From Ricordea florida (lineage: Eukaryota; Cnidaria; Anthozoa; Corallimorpharia; Ricordeidae), in the NCBI GenBank assembly GCA_949710005.1, contig OX453276.1, positions 15,524,633-15,588,632 of the forward strand: a stretch of 64,000 nt of DNA, given 5' to 3'. Below, one piece after another: positions 1 through 11,786 of the stretch. The position numbers were made by a program, and so were the translations under genes. The notes under the pieces are model-generated. The model was not told where the DNA came from, ran no database searches, and saw only the letters and a program-made list of their open reading frames with translations. Each line of letters begins with the position of its first letter. The stretch's first letter is position 1.

Positions 1-1434
1 GTCTGCCGTAGGGAATGGCTGTTGGATATTCAGGTGACGTGAGGTAGCCGTATGGACGTAGGTTTCCATAGGCTTGATGTCCATTGTTGTGGAGGAGAAT
101 ACCCTGTCTCTGTGGAATGTAATCAGACCTAGGCGTTCGCTGTCTTTTCCACTGATCAGAGCTGGTTTTCCAGGAATGTCCTTGGTGTCTATTACTTCGA
201 ATTCTAGTGTTTCAAAATGGGTTACGCCTTCACAGGCCAGGCTGACCCTGCCAACAGGGTGAATGGCTTTCCTAGAATAAAGGAAGATCTTTGCACGAGA
301 AGGCTTCAACGGGGCGGCGTCTGATATTTTACTGTAGATGGATGATGGGAGAGTGTTACATGTGGCTGCTGAATCCACCTGCATTAACACTTTGACGCTC
401 CTGTTGGGACTGATGGACACAGGAAGCCAGGTGAAGTATTTGTCATCCTTCGGCAAGTCGCTATGATGGTGGTGAGCGAACACAGAGAAGGAATGCACGA
501 CGTAGTCGTCATCATCATCATCAGACAAGTAGGTGTCTGCTGTGAACTGGTGGACATCACTTCCACGCTTTGGGGGTGGGCGTCTGTTGGATTTTTTATG
601 GCTTCTTTCAAATTCTGCTTTGAACTTGTCTTTGGGGGATCTGCAAACTTTTGCCAGGTGGTTTTCCATCATGTAACAATTGGTGCAAAAGTTGCCTGGC
701 TTAGTGGCTGGACAGTCCTTGCGGGGATGTCTGGCGCCTCCACACCACCTACATTTTGCCTGCGGAAGTGAGGGTTTGTTAGTCAATCGATTGACCTGTT
801 CTTCCACTTGAGAAGTAGCAGAATGCATGATGGTAATGTTGGTGTTGTGTGCTGCCTCCCAGGATTTTGCTCGGGCAAGCTGTTCTTCAAATGTGTAGGG
901 AGTTTTCCCATCTTCTTTGTAGTGGTGAAGGAGGAGTTCTCTCAAATCCTTATTGTGGACACCGGTGCATAGACGATCACGCATTAGTTCTTGTAAAGGG
1001 TTAGTCATCTCTGCATATTTTGTCTTTCTTGCTGTACTTCTAATGCGAGTCTCAAAATCGGTTACGGACTCCGCTGGCTTTTGAGTGCAGTTAAAGAAAG
1101 CGAGGCGTTGTGGCATTACATCGTCCTGCCCCACAAAATGTTCCTCTAGGCGCAGTTGATACACCCATGGTTGATTCGTTTCTTCCTGAGTTAATTTCTC
1201 AAGGATTGTAGTGTCGAAGATGTTCAGCACATCGTCCGGGAGAGCTAAGTAGAATGCGGCGATTTCACATTGAGCTTTGTCCTTGACCCAATGTTCGGGG
1301 GAAGTCGGGTTCTTGCTTGGGTCCCGCCAGGACCGCTGGAGTAGGCACCAGGCGTTGAATTTCCGACGCCAGATTCGCACACTGGCCGCCTTGTCGTCAC
1401 TGAGGGTGAGTTTTGGCGGTTTGCTGTCAGCCAT
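1..1434 (-). CDS. Ty3/Gypsy-like Gag-protease, 3' end outside window
   Basis: Reading from ATG at 1434-1432, the frame stays open to base 1 (478 codons, no stop), so the gene continues beyond the window. Gag would coat the retroelement RNA in a virus-like particle and the protease would process the polyprotein. Visible features: a capsid-like N-terminal part; a CX2CX4HX4C zinc knuckle starting at residue 228 (CRWCGGARHPRKDC); a second Cys/His knuckle at about 253-267 (CTNCYMMENHLAKVC); an acidic stretch; and a retropepsin-type active site VDSAAT with Asp at residue 354. RT, RNase H and integrase would lie to the left, outside the window. The absence of stops suggests a young copy. Family assignment to Gypsy rests on the gag-protease arrangement and the short LTR upstream; another LTR family is possible. 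Confidence 0.75.
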   Translation of the reverse strand, partial: MADSKPPKLTLSDDKAASVRIWRRKFNAWCLLQRSWRDPSKNPTSPEHWVKDKAQCEIAAFYLALPDDVLNIFDTTILEKLTQEETNQPWVYQLRLEEHFVGQDDVMPQRLAFFNCTQKPAESVTDFETRIRSTARKTKYAEMTNPLQELMRDRLCTGVHNKDLRELLLHHYKEDGKTPYTFEEQLARAKSWEAAHNTNITIMHSATSQVEEQVNRLTNKPSLPQAKCRWCGGARHPRKDCPATKPGNFCTNCYMMENHLAKVCRSPKDKFKAEFERSHKKSNRRPPPKRGSDVHQFTADTYLSDDDDDDYVVHSFSVFAHHHHSDLPKDDKYFTWLPVSISPNRSVKVLMQVDSAATCNTLPSSIYSKISDAAPLKPSRAKIFLYSRKAIHPVGRVSLACEGVTHFETLEFEVIDTKDIPGKPALISGKDSERLGLITFHRDRVFSSTTMDIKPMETYVHTATSRHLNIQQPFPTAD

Positions 1435-1571
1435 GTGCTCGAAGGATGCGAGTGTGTTAATCGACTTAAGCGTGTTTAGTTCGCCTTAATTGCGTTTAGT
1501 TTAGTTTCAGACTTAGTTCGCCGAGGTCCTTCTGGTTTTTCGGGGTTGTTTTTATCCCACTCCTGACACCA

Positions 1572-1673
1572 AGTTAAGTCTCTAGACGCAGAGCGAACTA
1601 GACCGACGCCATGTTGTGTGAAAACTACAGCAGCCTTTATTGTCCTTCCCCTGATGCATTGCACACCGTAACA
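1572..1673 (-). repeat. Candidate 5' LTR of the Gypsy-like element
   Basis: Read on the minus strand, this ~102 bp segment starts TGTTACGGTGTGC and contains AATAAA. It is followed by TGGTGTCAGGAGTGG, which looks like a tRNA primer binding site. The gag start lies ~138 bp downstream. The LTR would be very short and does not end in the usual CA, so the inner boundary is uncertain. The partner LTR is outside the window. Confidence 0.45.
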
Positions 1674-2025
1674 GTATTAAGACATGGCTTTTGGTTTTAA
1701 TTTCATATTACACCGCTATTGTGCAGTTAAAGCCCATAGTAGACATCTATAATTTGGTATGCCACTGTAGATGAGGGCAGTGGTGTTCTTTTAGGTTTGT
1801 TTGAAAACGTGTAGAACAAGTATATTGTAGCATAAAATAATAAGGTTAAAAGGAGATATTAACTGCGGACCACCACCGGTATGTACTTACTCATAAGATA
1901 TCATCGCTACTGTTGAATGGTAGGCATTGGCTGTTGAGTCATGCCGACAATCAGTTATGACAGTCTAACAGAGAAAAGTACAGCATTAATTAAAAAGACC
2001 TCTTAAAACATGTTCATATATATGT

Positions 2026-2165
2026 TACAGGTCAAAATTAAATTCAGGTCAAAATTATTTTAACCTAGTTTGATTCTCAATTTCCTTTGTCATCTAACCC
2101 TAATTATTCATAATCAATGAATAAGTAGGGTTAAGAGACAAAGAAATTTAATTTTGACCTGTAAC
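2026..2165. mobile_element. Palindromic MITE, ~140 bp
   Basis: TTACAGGTCAAAATTAAATT near 2026 is mirrored by AATTTAATTTTGACCTGTAA ending near 2165. The interior is also an inverted repeat (CTTTGTCATCTAACCCTAATTATTCA against its complement with a few mismatches). This gives a near-complete fold-back of about 140 bp with no coding capacity. Flanking target duplication was not resolved. Confidence 0.6.
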
Positions 2166-3219
2166 AAATATAAACTATGCAGATGTACATGCAAGTATTA
2201 CTCAGAGGTAGAGTTGTATGTTGTCGTAGGTATAAATTTGATTATGCTCCAGCCATCACTAAGTTATGGCCCCATCCCCCACAGGGGGCAAGAAGAATTA
2301 ATGATGATGATAACTGACTTACCACTCCATTCCTGTCCTTGTATGAATCAGTGTTTTGGACCTTACATATACTTCTTGCTATTGATGCCTCTGCAGTTTG
2401 ATTCACTGTGTTAATATAACCCATGGTGTCATACACTGCAAAAAAAAAACTTCACAAGTTCATTACAGGTACTAACATATACATTCCAAAAAGAACACCA
2501 ACAGTAACAAACCATTACCTCCTCGCTCAATAAAAAGTAATGATGACAATGATAACTACAATAATGATAATGATGTCATATGAACTGAAGTACAAAGATA
2601 ACAGTAATGGTAATTACATTTTTGTTTGTATGGGGTATGGGTTTGTATATGTAATGAGGGCATGATGGAAGTCCAGCCTTCAGTGTGGTAGTTTGTTATC
2701 ATAGTTTATTATAATTATCATAAAATGTTTTCCCGTCGTAATTTATAGTATTTCACAACGAAACATTGACTATATCAAGAGCTCACCAAAATCAATATGC
2801 TTGTCTCCAACATTGCCAAGTTTTGCAGCTGCAGCAAAGCCTTGGAACTGGCTTTCAAGCATGCCAGAGCTTGAAAAACCATGAACCTCCCTAAAAAAAG
2901 GGAAGGGCAAGGCATTGTCAACAGTTCTTCTCTACTCCTGAGTAACAGTTAGTGCATTTTTCGTGGTTATGCAAGCAAAGCACAGAATGTTTGCAAGAAA
3001 TATATATATATATATATTACCAAATTCCAAGTAGAGTGCCAGAGGTGCAAGACAAAAAAAATAAACCGATAATAAATCAGTAGTGAATCTTTAAAGTAAA
3101 CTTGTCTGCTACTGAAAGAGCAGCATTGTGATAAAAATATAAATAATTGTCTCACCTGCAATTGGCAGTGTACTTGCCGCCAAGTATGGACGAGCTAGCC
3201 CACTTGACTCTGTGCCGGG
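2166..3219. other. Non-coding stretch, no gene seen
   Basis: AT-rich DNA with short microsatellites (ATGATGATGATAA near 2300, TATA run near 3001-3018). Open frames are short and lack recognisable motifs. A short reading near 2240-2430 has no domain support. Confidence 0.5.
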
Positions 3220-3490
3220 TGTTACGAAAACTAAGACCCTCAAAAACTAAGACCTAAGACCTAAGACCCGTCTTAGTTTTGGAGATTACGAAAACTAAGA
3301 CCCCCTAAAATCGAATCCGTCGAAATATAAAGTCTGCAAATTGTAATCGAAATAGGTCTGATCTGTCAAATTATATCATGTTCGATCCTTTCCACCGGGT
3401 TTTAGGTCAAATTTAGCGGTAAATTTAGGGGTCTTAGTTTTCGTAATTACGAAAACTAAGACCCCTCTTAGTTTTCGAAAACTAAGACCC
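3220..3490. repeat. Nested inverted-repeat element (TTAGTTTTCG family)
   Basis: The 15-17 bp word TACGAAAACTAAGACCC or its complement GGGTCTTAGTTTTCGTA occurs at least six times at both ends of this ~270 bp segment, in alternating orientation. A ~130 bp unrelated core lies between them (about 3310-3430). The design suggests a non-autonomous DNA transposon with compound terminal inverted repeats. No coding capacity. Family unknown; compare 6510-7603. Confidence 0.55.
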
Positions 3491-5065
3491 CCACCAAAAC
3501 AATCTCTAAAATTTCTACAAAGTCGAATTACGACCGTTTGAAGACTATAATCCGTAAGACAAACAAAAACTTCTATCATACGCGTGCTGATCTAGGATCC
3601 GCTAACAATTTGAAGACTCGCTTTAAAAAGAGGACCAAAGCCATAGACTGAAAATATGCCTTACCCCTATTGGTGTTTAATTTTGCTGTTTATCCTTCAC
3701 TGGACAGGAGTGCTCAGCGAATGTTTTTTCTAGAAAGGTGTTTTATTGCATGTTACGATGTTTTGCAATCTGCGGAGTCCTTTTTGGTTAATAATTAACT
3801 AGCGTGGGAAAAAAAGAGCCGCTCCTCACTGCCAGCAAGCAACGGTTATTCAATTATTTTAGCCAGCAAGCAAAGGCCTATTTACTCAGTTGTTGCCAGC
3901 AAGCTTTCAATTCCAAGGAAAAACTCTCAGCCAGGATTTTTATTGCGTTGTTTTGCCAGCGGCTTATTTTGACTTTTCAGATCTGCCAGCCAGGAAATTT
4001 ATTTAGAAGTTGCTTTTTGCCAACATCTAATTTGCGTTTTTGTTATCTGTAGCCTGGATTTGTCATATTGGTGTGTTATGCATGTAATTTAACATTTGCA
4101 CATCCAATCTTGTGCTAGCATATCATACATTACTAACCTTACATAGATGAAGCTTTCATCATAGTGACCATGCAGCCTTTAAAAGAATGAGCCGGCCTTT
4201 TGTTTACAACCCTCTGCTATTCGAGTAGAGTTTTATCGGCATTTATTCGGGTTCCCTGGTCACCCCCCTTGTATTTATGACTATCACAAGGGTATTATCC
4301 AGCGACGTGAATGCTGTGGCTGTTGTAAATTCAAAAATTAATTAAATAAATTTGACTGACTTCGTCCCAAAATCTTATCAATTCAAAACAGAGCTATGGA
4401 ATCGAAATCTTACCAGAGGTATTCTGACACTGCCAAACTTCGGTTAGTGAAAATGATGTAGTCTATTCTAGTGACTGCACTGTGTCCCTAGTGAGGTATC
4501 ACTGTAAACTGTGGTAGAACGCCAAGCGTCACGTTGATGTGCGCGGAAAATCGGTAACGAATTATCTTTACGGAGCAAAAGCAATGAATGACTTAAAGTG
4601 ACGGCAGAACAATAATTCAAACAATGCCGATAATCTATATTTACCCATAAACTGTTTGGAAACGAGGCATCTCGTGAAATAGTCTTTGTATGAAAAAAAG
4701 TGACACGCCTTACTTGCCAGCGTGGGTATTGAATCATTTAACGTGACATGACTCCTAAATTACATGATTAGAGATCTCTAGCTAGAGAGCACTGCAAAAG
4801 GCTGCAGGTCAGCTAGAAATAAAGCATGCCATTCTTTTCCCAGCACGTTTTTATGTTTTAATTCAATATGCGAGCAAGTTTATCGGTATTTCAGAAAAAA
4901 GCTAGCAAGGTTCTGGCTCAAACGGAAATTTCCCAGCCAGCTCAGTACGGTCTGTGGAGCGGGTATTTGGAGGAGCGGCTCCGCTAGGTACTCTTGACTG
5001 GAGATGGATGTTTTTCTTCGTGTCTCTGCGATCCAGATTGCGTTACCTGTAACTATCACACAACC
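3491..5065. other. Non-coding stretch, no gene seen
   Basis: No ORF here shows a recognisable domain. The word GCCAGCAAGCAA and variants recur between about 3830 and 3990, a weak interspersed repeat. The minus-strand frame at 4468-4737 has no motif and sits in sequence with no repeat or protein similarity that I recognise. Confidence 0.45.
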
Positions 5066-5742
5066 ATAAGCAGCCCTACATAGCCCTACATAGCCCTACA
5101 AAGGCATACACAGCCATACAAAGCCCTACATAGGCCTACATAGGCATACACAGCCATACATAGCCATACATAGCCATACACAGCCCTACATAGCCATCCA
5201 CAGCCATACACAGCCCTACATAACCATACACAGCCATACACAGCCCTACATAGCCTTACATAGTCATACATAGCCCTACACAGCCATACACAGCCATACA
5301 TAGCCCTACATAGCCATACATAGCCCTACACAGCCATACACACCCCTACATAGGCATACACAGCCATACACAGCCCTACATAGGCCTACATAGGCATACA
5401 CAGCCATACATAGCCCTACATAGCCTTACATAGCCATACATAGCCATACATAGCCCTACATAGCCCTACACAGCCATCCACACCCCTACATAGGCATACA
5501 CAGCCATACACAACCCTACATAGGCCTACATAGGCATACACAGCCATACATAGCCCTACGTAGCCATACATAGGCATACATAGCCATACATAGCCCTACA
5601 TAGCCCTACATAGGCATACATAGCCATACATGGCCATACATAGCTCTACATAGGCATACATAGCTATACATAGCCCTACATAGCCCTACATAGCCCTACA
5701 TAGCCCTATATAGCAATACATAGCCATACATAGCCCTACATA
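5066..5742. repeat. Minisatellite, 6/12-bp units (CATACATAGCCC type)
   Basis: About 680 bp of imperfect tandem hexamers alternating CATACA, TAGCCC, CACAGC and TAGGCA, mostly as 12 bp higher units such as AGCCATACATAGCCCTACAT. The long minus-strand frame inside it (Tyr/Cys/Trp/Leu repeats) is a by-product of the repeat. It directly abuts the trinucleotide tail at 5743. Confidence 0.9.
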
Positions 5743-5830
5743 GCCAACAACAACAACAACAACAACGAATGCTTTATTTGCATGACCATAAATGAGTTAC
5801 AGTATTGCAAAAGCTATTAGTCTAAGTTGA
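5743..5830 (-). mobile_element. Probable 3' tail of a non-LTR retrotransposon
   Basis: On the minus strand the sequence contains an AATAAAGC polyadenylation-like word followed by a (TTG)n tail (plus strand AACAACAAC... at 5745-5766). Simple-repeat tails of this kind are usual for CR1/L2-like LINEs. Nothing coding was recognised upstream in 5831-6509, so only a short relic or a SINE-like copy is supported. Confidence 0.35.
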
Positions 5831-6509
5831 AGTCTTAGCTCTGCGAATTTAAACACGTGCGAGTAATAAAATTTCAACTTGTGCCCCCCAAGTCGCCTGT
5901 CCGCGACAAGAACGGGAATGTAAACAAAGGAAAACATATGCAAATCGAGGAGAAAATCATGCGAAAGTTATGACTTACCCCTCAAAGCGCAAAAAAATTG
6001 ATGGAATTCTGTTACCTTAACAGGTATTTCCATCTGAGAGACTAACAAAACGAAATTATCCCTCCAATAATAATAAAAAAGCTATAAAAAGGGCTGGAGG
6101 GCTAGGGTCATGAAGTCGCCTCGGATGCATCGGAACTCGTGTGTATGGTTCCGGACTGGGTAAAAAAGCTTCTAAAGAAGCTTTCAAAATGCACCATGGA
6201 GCAAGCAAACAATGTCAGTAAAAATAGACTGATATTTTGAGGTATGATAGAAATGAACCATTGTAAGTTTATTTTTACAAGTGACCTTTAAAATTAAATA
6301 AAATGATAGAGGAGGGCCGTTGTCCTAGCCTGTTGATTACTTCGAAAGCGGATTAAGAGGCGAAGAAAAGAACTCAAACGAACGGTTTAATGAAAAACAT
6401 GAACCACTTTACAAAACGAGCACATGGTCGACTACGACCACAAAGTATCATGGTTGAATGGCATGCAGGCACGCAATGCGGACATACTCAAAAGCTAATA
6501 TATCAACAT

Positions 6510-7603
6510 AGCCGATTTTGACCCCCCTGGATTTAGACCCCCCGGTCAAAATCCGCTAGCCGATATTGACCCCCGGGAGTCAATATTTGCTAGCGGATTT
6601 TGATCCCCCTTCGCGAATTTTGACCCCCCATCAAAAGTGATCATACTTTGCTATCGTACTCCTGGAGTCGCAAACGAATAAAAGAAAAAACGATTAACTG
6701 TTAATACGAATATTATATGAACATTGAAAAGACGAAATAGACAAGGTAAGTCTCGGTGTTTACCAAACACAGCATGCATGCGCATTGCAAAATCTATGTT
6801 ATTATCAACACGGCCCGAAGCAACGTTTTCCAATCAAACTGTTTGCCATCGCTTTCGCTTACGAGCTGGCCGCTGGAAACAACCCTTCGTACGTCTCTTT
6901 TGAACAAGGAAAAATGCGCGAGCATTTAGTGAAGTGTTTAGAAAGGGGTCGCTTAGATCCTTTCCCGCTGGACAGAGCAACACCAAGATTCAGCAAAAGA
7001 CAAAACTGTGACATTAGACTGTTCTGTTCATGTTCAAGACCAGAATGTTGGGACGACATGATCCAATGTGAATTGTGTGACGAATGGCTCCACCTTGCTT
7101 GCGAAGGACTCGAGACTGCCCCAGAGGGCGAGTGGCTATGTCGCGTATGCAGACCACCAGACAATAAACGCGTTAAATTGTAAAATAGCAACAGAACAGA
7201 GATCACGATTTTCTAAGATTAAGTACTGTTAGTTTATCTATATTAAGCCGTAATTGTTTCTGATTACAACTGTTTTTGTCTGAATTAAGGCGTTAAGTAA
7301 GAATAGATCGAAGTTCACGTATTTCTAAGTGTTAAAGTTTATAATTACTACTACTGCTGATTGCAATTGTTTTAGCGGATCTGAATATTGAGGCGTGAAA
7401 TAAGAATGGAACAAAATTCGCGTTTTTCTTAGACTTTGAGTTACCGTTAGGTTATAATTGCTACCTTTGCTGATTGCACGGGGGTCAAAATCGGCGAAGG
7501 GGGGTCAATATCGGCTAGCGGATATTGACCGGGGGGTCAGTATCCGCTAGCGGATTTTGTCCGGGGGGTCAAAATCGGCGGGGGGTCAAAATCCGCTGTG
7601 ACA
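6510..7603. mobile_element. DNA transposon relic with compound GGGGTCAAAATC inverted repeats
   Basis: Both ends carry clustered alternating copies of GGGGGTCAAAATCCGC / GGGGTCAATATCGGC. The left cluster is ~6512-6630 and the right ~7480-7600. The ~850 bp interior holds one ORF (6785-7183) ending in a PHD finger. The repeated terminal words within each end form small palindromes of their own, for example GCTAGCGGATTTTG against CAAAATCCGCTAGC. I infer a shortened cut-and-paste element. No transposase catalytic domain remains; superfamily not determined. Confidence 0.55.
6785..7183 (+). CDS. C-terminal transposon protein fragment: Ulp1-like tail + PHD finger
   Basis: The 132-residue frame has a C-terminal PHD finger at about residues 80-127 with the Cys4-His-Cys3 order visible: CSCSRPECWDD, then CELCDEWLHLAC, then GEWLCRVC. 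PHD fingers typically read histone H3 tails. Residues ~20-60 contain LFAIAFAYELAAG and a following helix, which resemble the end of the Ulp1/SENP-type peptidase fold found in several transposon proteins. The residues before LFAIA (FPIK) lack the DCG motif with the catalytic cysteine, so that domain would be dead or only a last exon. Upstream exons may be missing. It lies between the inverted repeats of the host element. The peptidase part is inference; the PHD call is firm. Confidence 0.6.
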   Translation: MQNLCYYQHGPKQRFPIKLFAIAFAYELAAGNNPSYVSFEQGKMREHLVKCLERGRLDPFPLDRATPRFSKRQNCDIRLFCSCSRPECWDDMIQCELCDEWLHLACEGLETAPEGEWLCRVCRPPDNKRVKL

Positions 7604-8437
7604 CCGGCCATCGACAGTTCCATTTTAAATGGTCCGTCCCTTGGCTATCGTACTCAATGTTAAGTCCAAAAAATCGAAACAAGATTCAACAAAATAAAAC
7701 ATATATTACAATAATCTTTAAAAAGTATAATGCTAACTTGAAAATTAGATTTCCCGCATCGCAAAGTTTTAGTTATGTAAATATCAGGAATGTTTACTTA
7801 CTGATCTTATGTCGTGTTACATGCTCCAAGTTCCACAGGAGAAGAGTAAAACCCTCCGTCTTGTTTATACATTTCATAAAAAAAGACTAACTTATTTGTT
7901 TACTAGAACTATAGATAGGGAGTTAATAATCCTCCCATAAACACAGAAAACGAAGAAGCCAATTCATCTGGTTTTTTGGTGTTGTGTTACCTGTCACATT
8001 TTTCCAGTCACGTGTTTTGCTGTACACGGTTTGTGAAAATGAAATACAAAACATATTATTTAGTCATTTCTTTTAAGGTAGTCACCTGCAAAACATCGCA
8101 CAATTGTCAATGAATAAAGAAGGACTGTGCAATCAAAACTAACAGAATCTCCTGGAGCACACAAGCCATCTTCGTTTAAATTTTCATTAACAAAAACATC
8201 ATCTTGTATTCATAATTTCCCGCTGTAAGTCTTCATTTTGTTGACACTAAACGTTCTAGATAAAAAAGTTATTTGATACTTTTTCTAATCGTGTAAACAA
8301 ACATATGAGAGAATTTGTGACTCTCCCAAAAATCCGTGAGCTTGCATGCTATTTATGAGGGGTCATATGCGCCAAAGTCCTATTTCAAATTCTGTTTTGA
8401 AGATCCTGTATATTTTATTCATTTAATGGAACAGAAT
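7604..8437. other. Non-coding stretch, no gene seen
   Basis: AT-rich sequence without a domain-bearing ORF or clear repeat structure. It separates the PHD-bearing element from the minisatellite at 8438. Confidence 0.4.
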
Positions 8438-8705
8438 TTAAGACACCAGAACAGAAATTGAAGCAACAGAACAGAAATTGTACTAACAGAACAGAAATTG
8501 AAGCAATAGAACAGAGATTGGAGCAACAGAACAGAAACTGAAGCGACAGAAAGGAATTTAGAACAGAACCGAAATTGAAGCGACAGAACGGAATCTAGAA
8601 CAGAACCGAAATTGAAGCGACAGAACGGAATTTAAAACAGAACCGAAATTGAAGCGACAGAACGGAATTTAGGACAGAACCAAAATTGGAGCAACAGAAC
8701 AAAAA
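8438..8705. repeat. Minisatellite, ACAGAACAGAAATTGAAGCA type
   Basis: Tandem imperfect units of about 20-36 bp built from ACAGAAC, GAAATTGAAGC and GGAATTTA. Roughly ten units. No coding potential. Confidence 0.85.
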
Positions 8706-8781
8706 TGTCAAAATTGACAATTTCGGTTCTTCTGATTAACGAACCGAGTGGAGCCTGGGTAGGAACTAGTTGCACATTATT

Positions 8782-11724
8782 CCTCGCGAAGCGAGGTTAC
8801 TAATCGTGTCGGTTCCGGTCAGACCACGTGGCTCGCAAGCCCGAGTAAATCGAGCCGAGAGTTTTTATATACGTATATATATATATATCTATATTTTAAA
8901 GGTGTCCGTTCGCAGGCCAGGTTACCTGGCAATAGTAACGCACTTGAGAACTGCTGAATTTCCGCCATTATTCGGTGATGCCTTTTTGAAAGTAATGTAA
9001 ATTTTGTGGAAATCGATTTCACTCGTCCTGGAAGTACATCCCAGCAATGTGATCTCCGAGATATTCAAGAAATGTTAGCACGAGATCGTCGCCGAGTAAG
9101 TTCGAATACCGTGAAAATCAACACGGGGAAAGCACGACTCAAAGCCGGGATAGAGAAACGACAGCAGGGAGAATAACAACAGCCAAGACAACAACTGCTC
9201 GCTCCAGAAAAAGGCAAACGAAACAGCAGGGAAAAGGACTAGGAATTCAATCAAGTTAGTTTTGAATTTGAATGTGTTATTGATAGAAATACAGGACATG
9301 AGTGAACGATTACATAACGAAATATATTGGCGTACTAAATTTAGCAAAACGACTTAGAAGGGACACCGAGTAAGAACGACTTCAACGATTGGAGATGTCT
9401 CTGGAAAATAATTCTATTAGTCTAAGAACGGAATCGGAAGACGACCAACAGATTACAAGAGAATGTAAATAGGTATTTTTCATAATAAAACGATAGCGTT
9501 TCCAGTTTGAAGTAATTCCCAACACAGAGAGTTGCAGTTGTTATAGCAATCATTTATAACGATGTGATCTGATATCATTGCAACAGTGAAAATATTGTAA
9601 ATTTTCTAGATCTAGCAGTTCTGTTAAACATTTTCAACAGAAGATATACCCTGTGTCACTATAGAGTACTGGTTCTGCAATATTATCAGTGATCAATGCG
9701 ATCATTTGAAAATAAAGCAAATGTGATTACTGAATTTTGAGTAGTATTTCTCTTTGCCATATATATATGTATGTATTCTCTGATTGAAAGGTTTCAATAA
9801 TATTGCGTAGAGACAACAAGTTTCATAGCCTTTTCACAATGGGTCAGTTTTACCTTAGAGTTCAATGACCCCCCCCCCCCTCCCCTGATAATATTGCTAT
9901 CTAGAACCCCTGCCCTTTTTTCACAAATGAAATGTTAATTCAAGCCTTAATTTGCAAAGTTAGACATAACATATTAACTTTGTTACTTTCTGCTGTTTAC
10001 TTTATTTTTATAATGTCAAATATCAATATTTCATAACAACCACAACATGCAATTAACCTTTTACATTGGAAAAACTTTATAAAGAAGAAAATAAATTTTG
10101 TAATGCCAAAATGTTTATGATCATTCTCATATATTCATTGCAAGTGTGCTGTATGTAGTAACAAGTGTTTCAAGTTTCCTAAATGCCCTATGCTTTCAAT
10201 AATGATTTTCCACACAAACTTTATAGACAAATGACTGCACTAGATTCTAAGCCTTTAAGAAGAAATGGTACTGTTTGGAGCTGTTTTGATTACTACCACC
10301 TCTGATGGAAAGCCTATTAAGAAGATTTTTGTATTGCTTTTAGTAGTAGAGTAACAATACCTTTACCAAGATTAGGACATGAATCCCACCCCATAAAAAT
10401 ATATTATGTTTAACATAAAAAATATAACAATAATAATAATATCAATACCAGTAATAATAATAGTAATGATAATAATAATGATAATAATATAATGATAGTT
10501 CTTCTCGTCACTATATGTCATTGTTTACAGTTCAATACCTCTGGCTGCCATGACTTTTTCGATGAAATACCGTCCTTATATTAAATCTTTCTTCTGCAGT
10601 TTTTATAATAGTAATTTTCATATATTCAAAATAATATAAACTTCTGTGGTTGGGTATGGATATTTTGCCTGTTTCTGTAACAGCACAATCAAACTTTCAT
10701 GTGGTATATACTTTTGACTGATTGATGTTGATTTCACATTATTTTTTTACAGGAGTACGTAGTGCAGCAATCTTTTTGAACATATTAAGATTTCAATAAC
10801 TCTTTCATACATGTATTGTTTTTATGATATGACCTAAAAATAGCACAACCACATACTATACAGTCGGCACTCACTATTACCAAACCTTTATTCAAAGCTT
10901 TTGTAGAATCCAATTGTTTTACCCCCAATTGTTTATGTAATGACATTGTATCTCACACTTCTGTTGATATGGCATCTCTTTTGAGGGAAGAGGAATTTTT
11001 CTATCTACCACTGGGGGTACCATTGCAACTGCAAAAAGTACACAAATTAAAACATGCACTATTCATAATGCTCTCAATTGTTGTTACCCGGGAATGAAAT
11101 AATGACTGCAGTAGACAATAAAATATCTAATCAGAAGATTCTTCTTACAATGAATCTCATGCAATTATAACCAAAAAACATAAACAAAAATAATTGGAGC
11201 ATTCAACTCATCCTCTGTGTAAGAACATATTGTGTTCAAAAGTGATGTACAACAAAGAAGACAAAGCAGTAGAGACTAAGAAAATAAAACTAAAGAAAAA
11301 AAACAGGTTTTTACACCGTGGTAAACACAAGCATTCATATCAACTCTTCAAGATTTCACCTGCAAAAGATTTACAATCATTTTCAATTTGTGTTAAGTGA
11401 ATATTATTGTGATGCTTCATCGACTCTGTATTCCCTGTCAAGATAAATAATTTTACTTCTATTCCCTCTGGTGCAATCTCAGTGGCAGTGAAAGAGCTAA
11501 ATAAAGGTCAATTTTTAACCACTGTGTTGAGCGGTATACTGATCATGTAATTTGCACCAGGTGTCACTAATTGTGTACCAAACACAGCATAAGAAATAAA
11601 ATAATGGGGATGACGCTGATAAAAAAAAATAACATATAAAAAAAAATAAAGAATGAAATATGAAAGCGTTGTGACTTCTTCAAAAACTAGCTTCGCGAGG
11701 TTTTTGCGGGAGTCGTATTTCTAG
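8782..11724 (-). mobile_element. Repeat R1, ~2.94 kb non-autonomous element, reverse copy
   Basis: Starts CCTCGCGAAGCGAGG and ends GTCGTATTTCTAG; the same sequence in opposite orientation is R2 (13277-16317). In the R2 orientation the family begins CTAGAAATACGACTCCCGC, followed by CCTCGCGAAGCTAG, and ends in palindromic CTCGCTTCGCGAGG. Flanks give at most a 2-3 bp A/T duplication. About 150-600 bp from the hairpin end lies a decayed coding stretch shared by all three copies. The rest is AT-rich with microsatellites (ATAATA runs near 10430-10500, a C run near 9868). No transposase was found, so the mechanism is unknown. Confidence 0.7.
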
Positions 11725-11786
11725 TAATATGTGAAGATTATTCGACTACAGGTTCCCGCTCCAAGAAAATATATTCCACTTTCAAC

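Noticed and set aside
4468..4737. 89-codon minus-strand frame
   Set aside because: No motif, no splice context, no similarity to anything else in the window.
5086..5301. Open frame rich in Tyr, Cys, Trp on the minus strand
   Set aside because: It is a direct translation of the minisatellite and has no start context or domain.
5066..5742. CRISPR-like array
   Set aside because: Units are contiguous hexamers without unique spacers, in a eukaryotic genome.
9075..9347. Hydrophobic frame also seen at 15716-15946
   Set aside because: Its repeat in the other place is explained by R1/R2 being copies of one repeat; the complementary strand carries the older coding relic.
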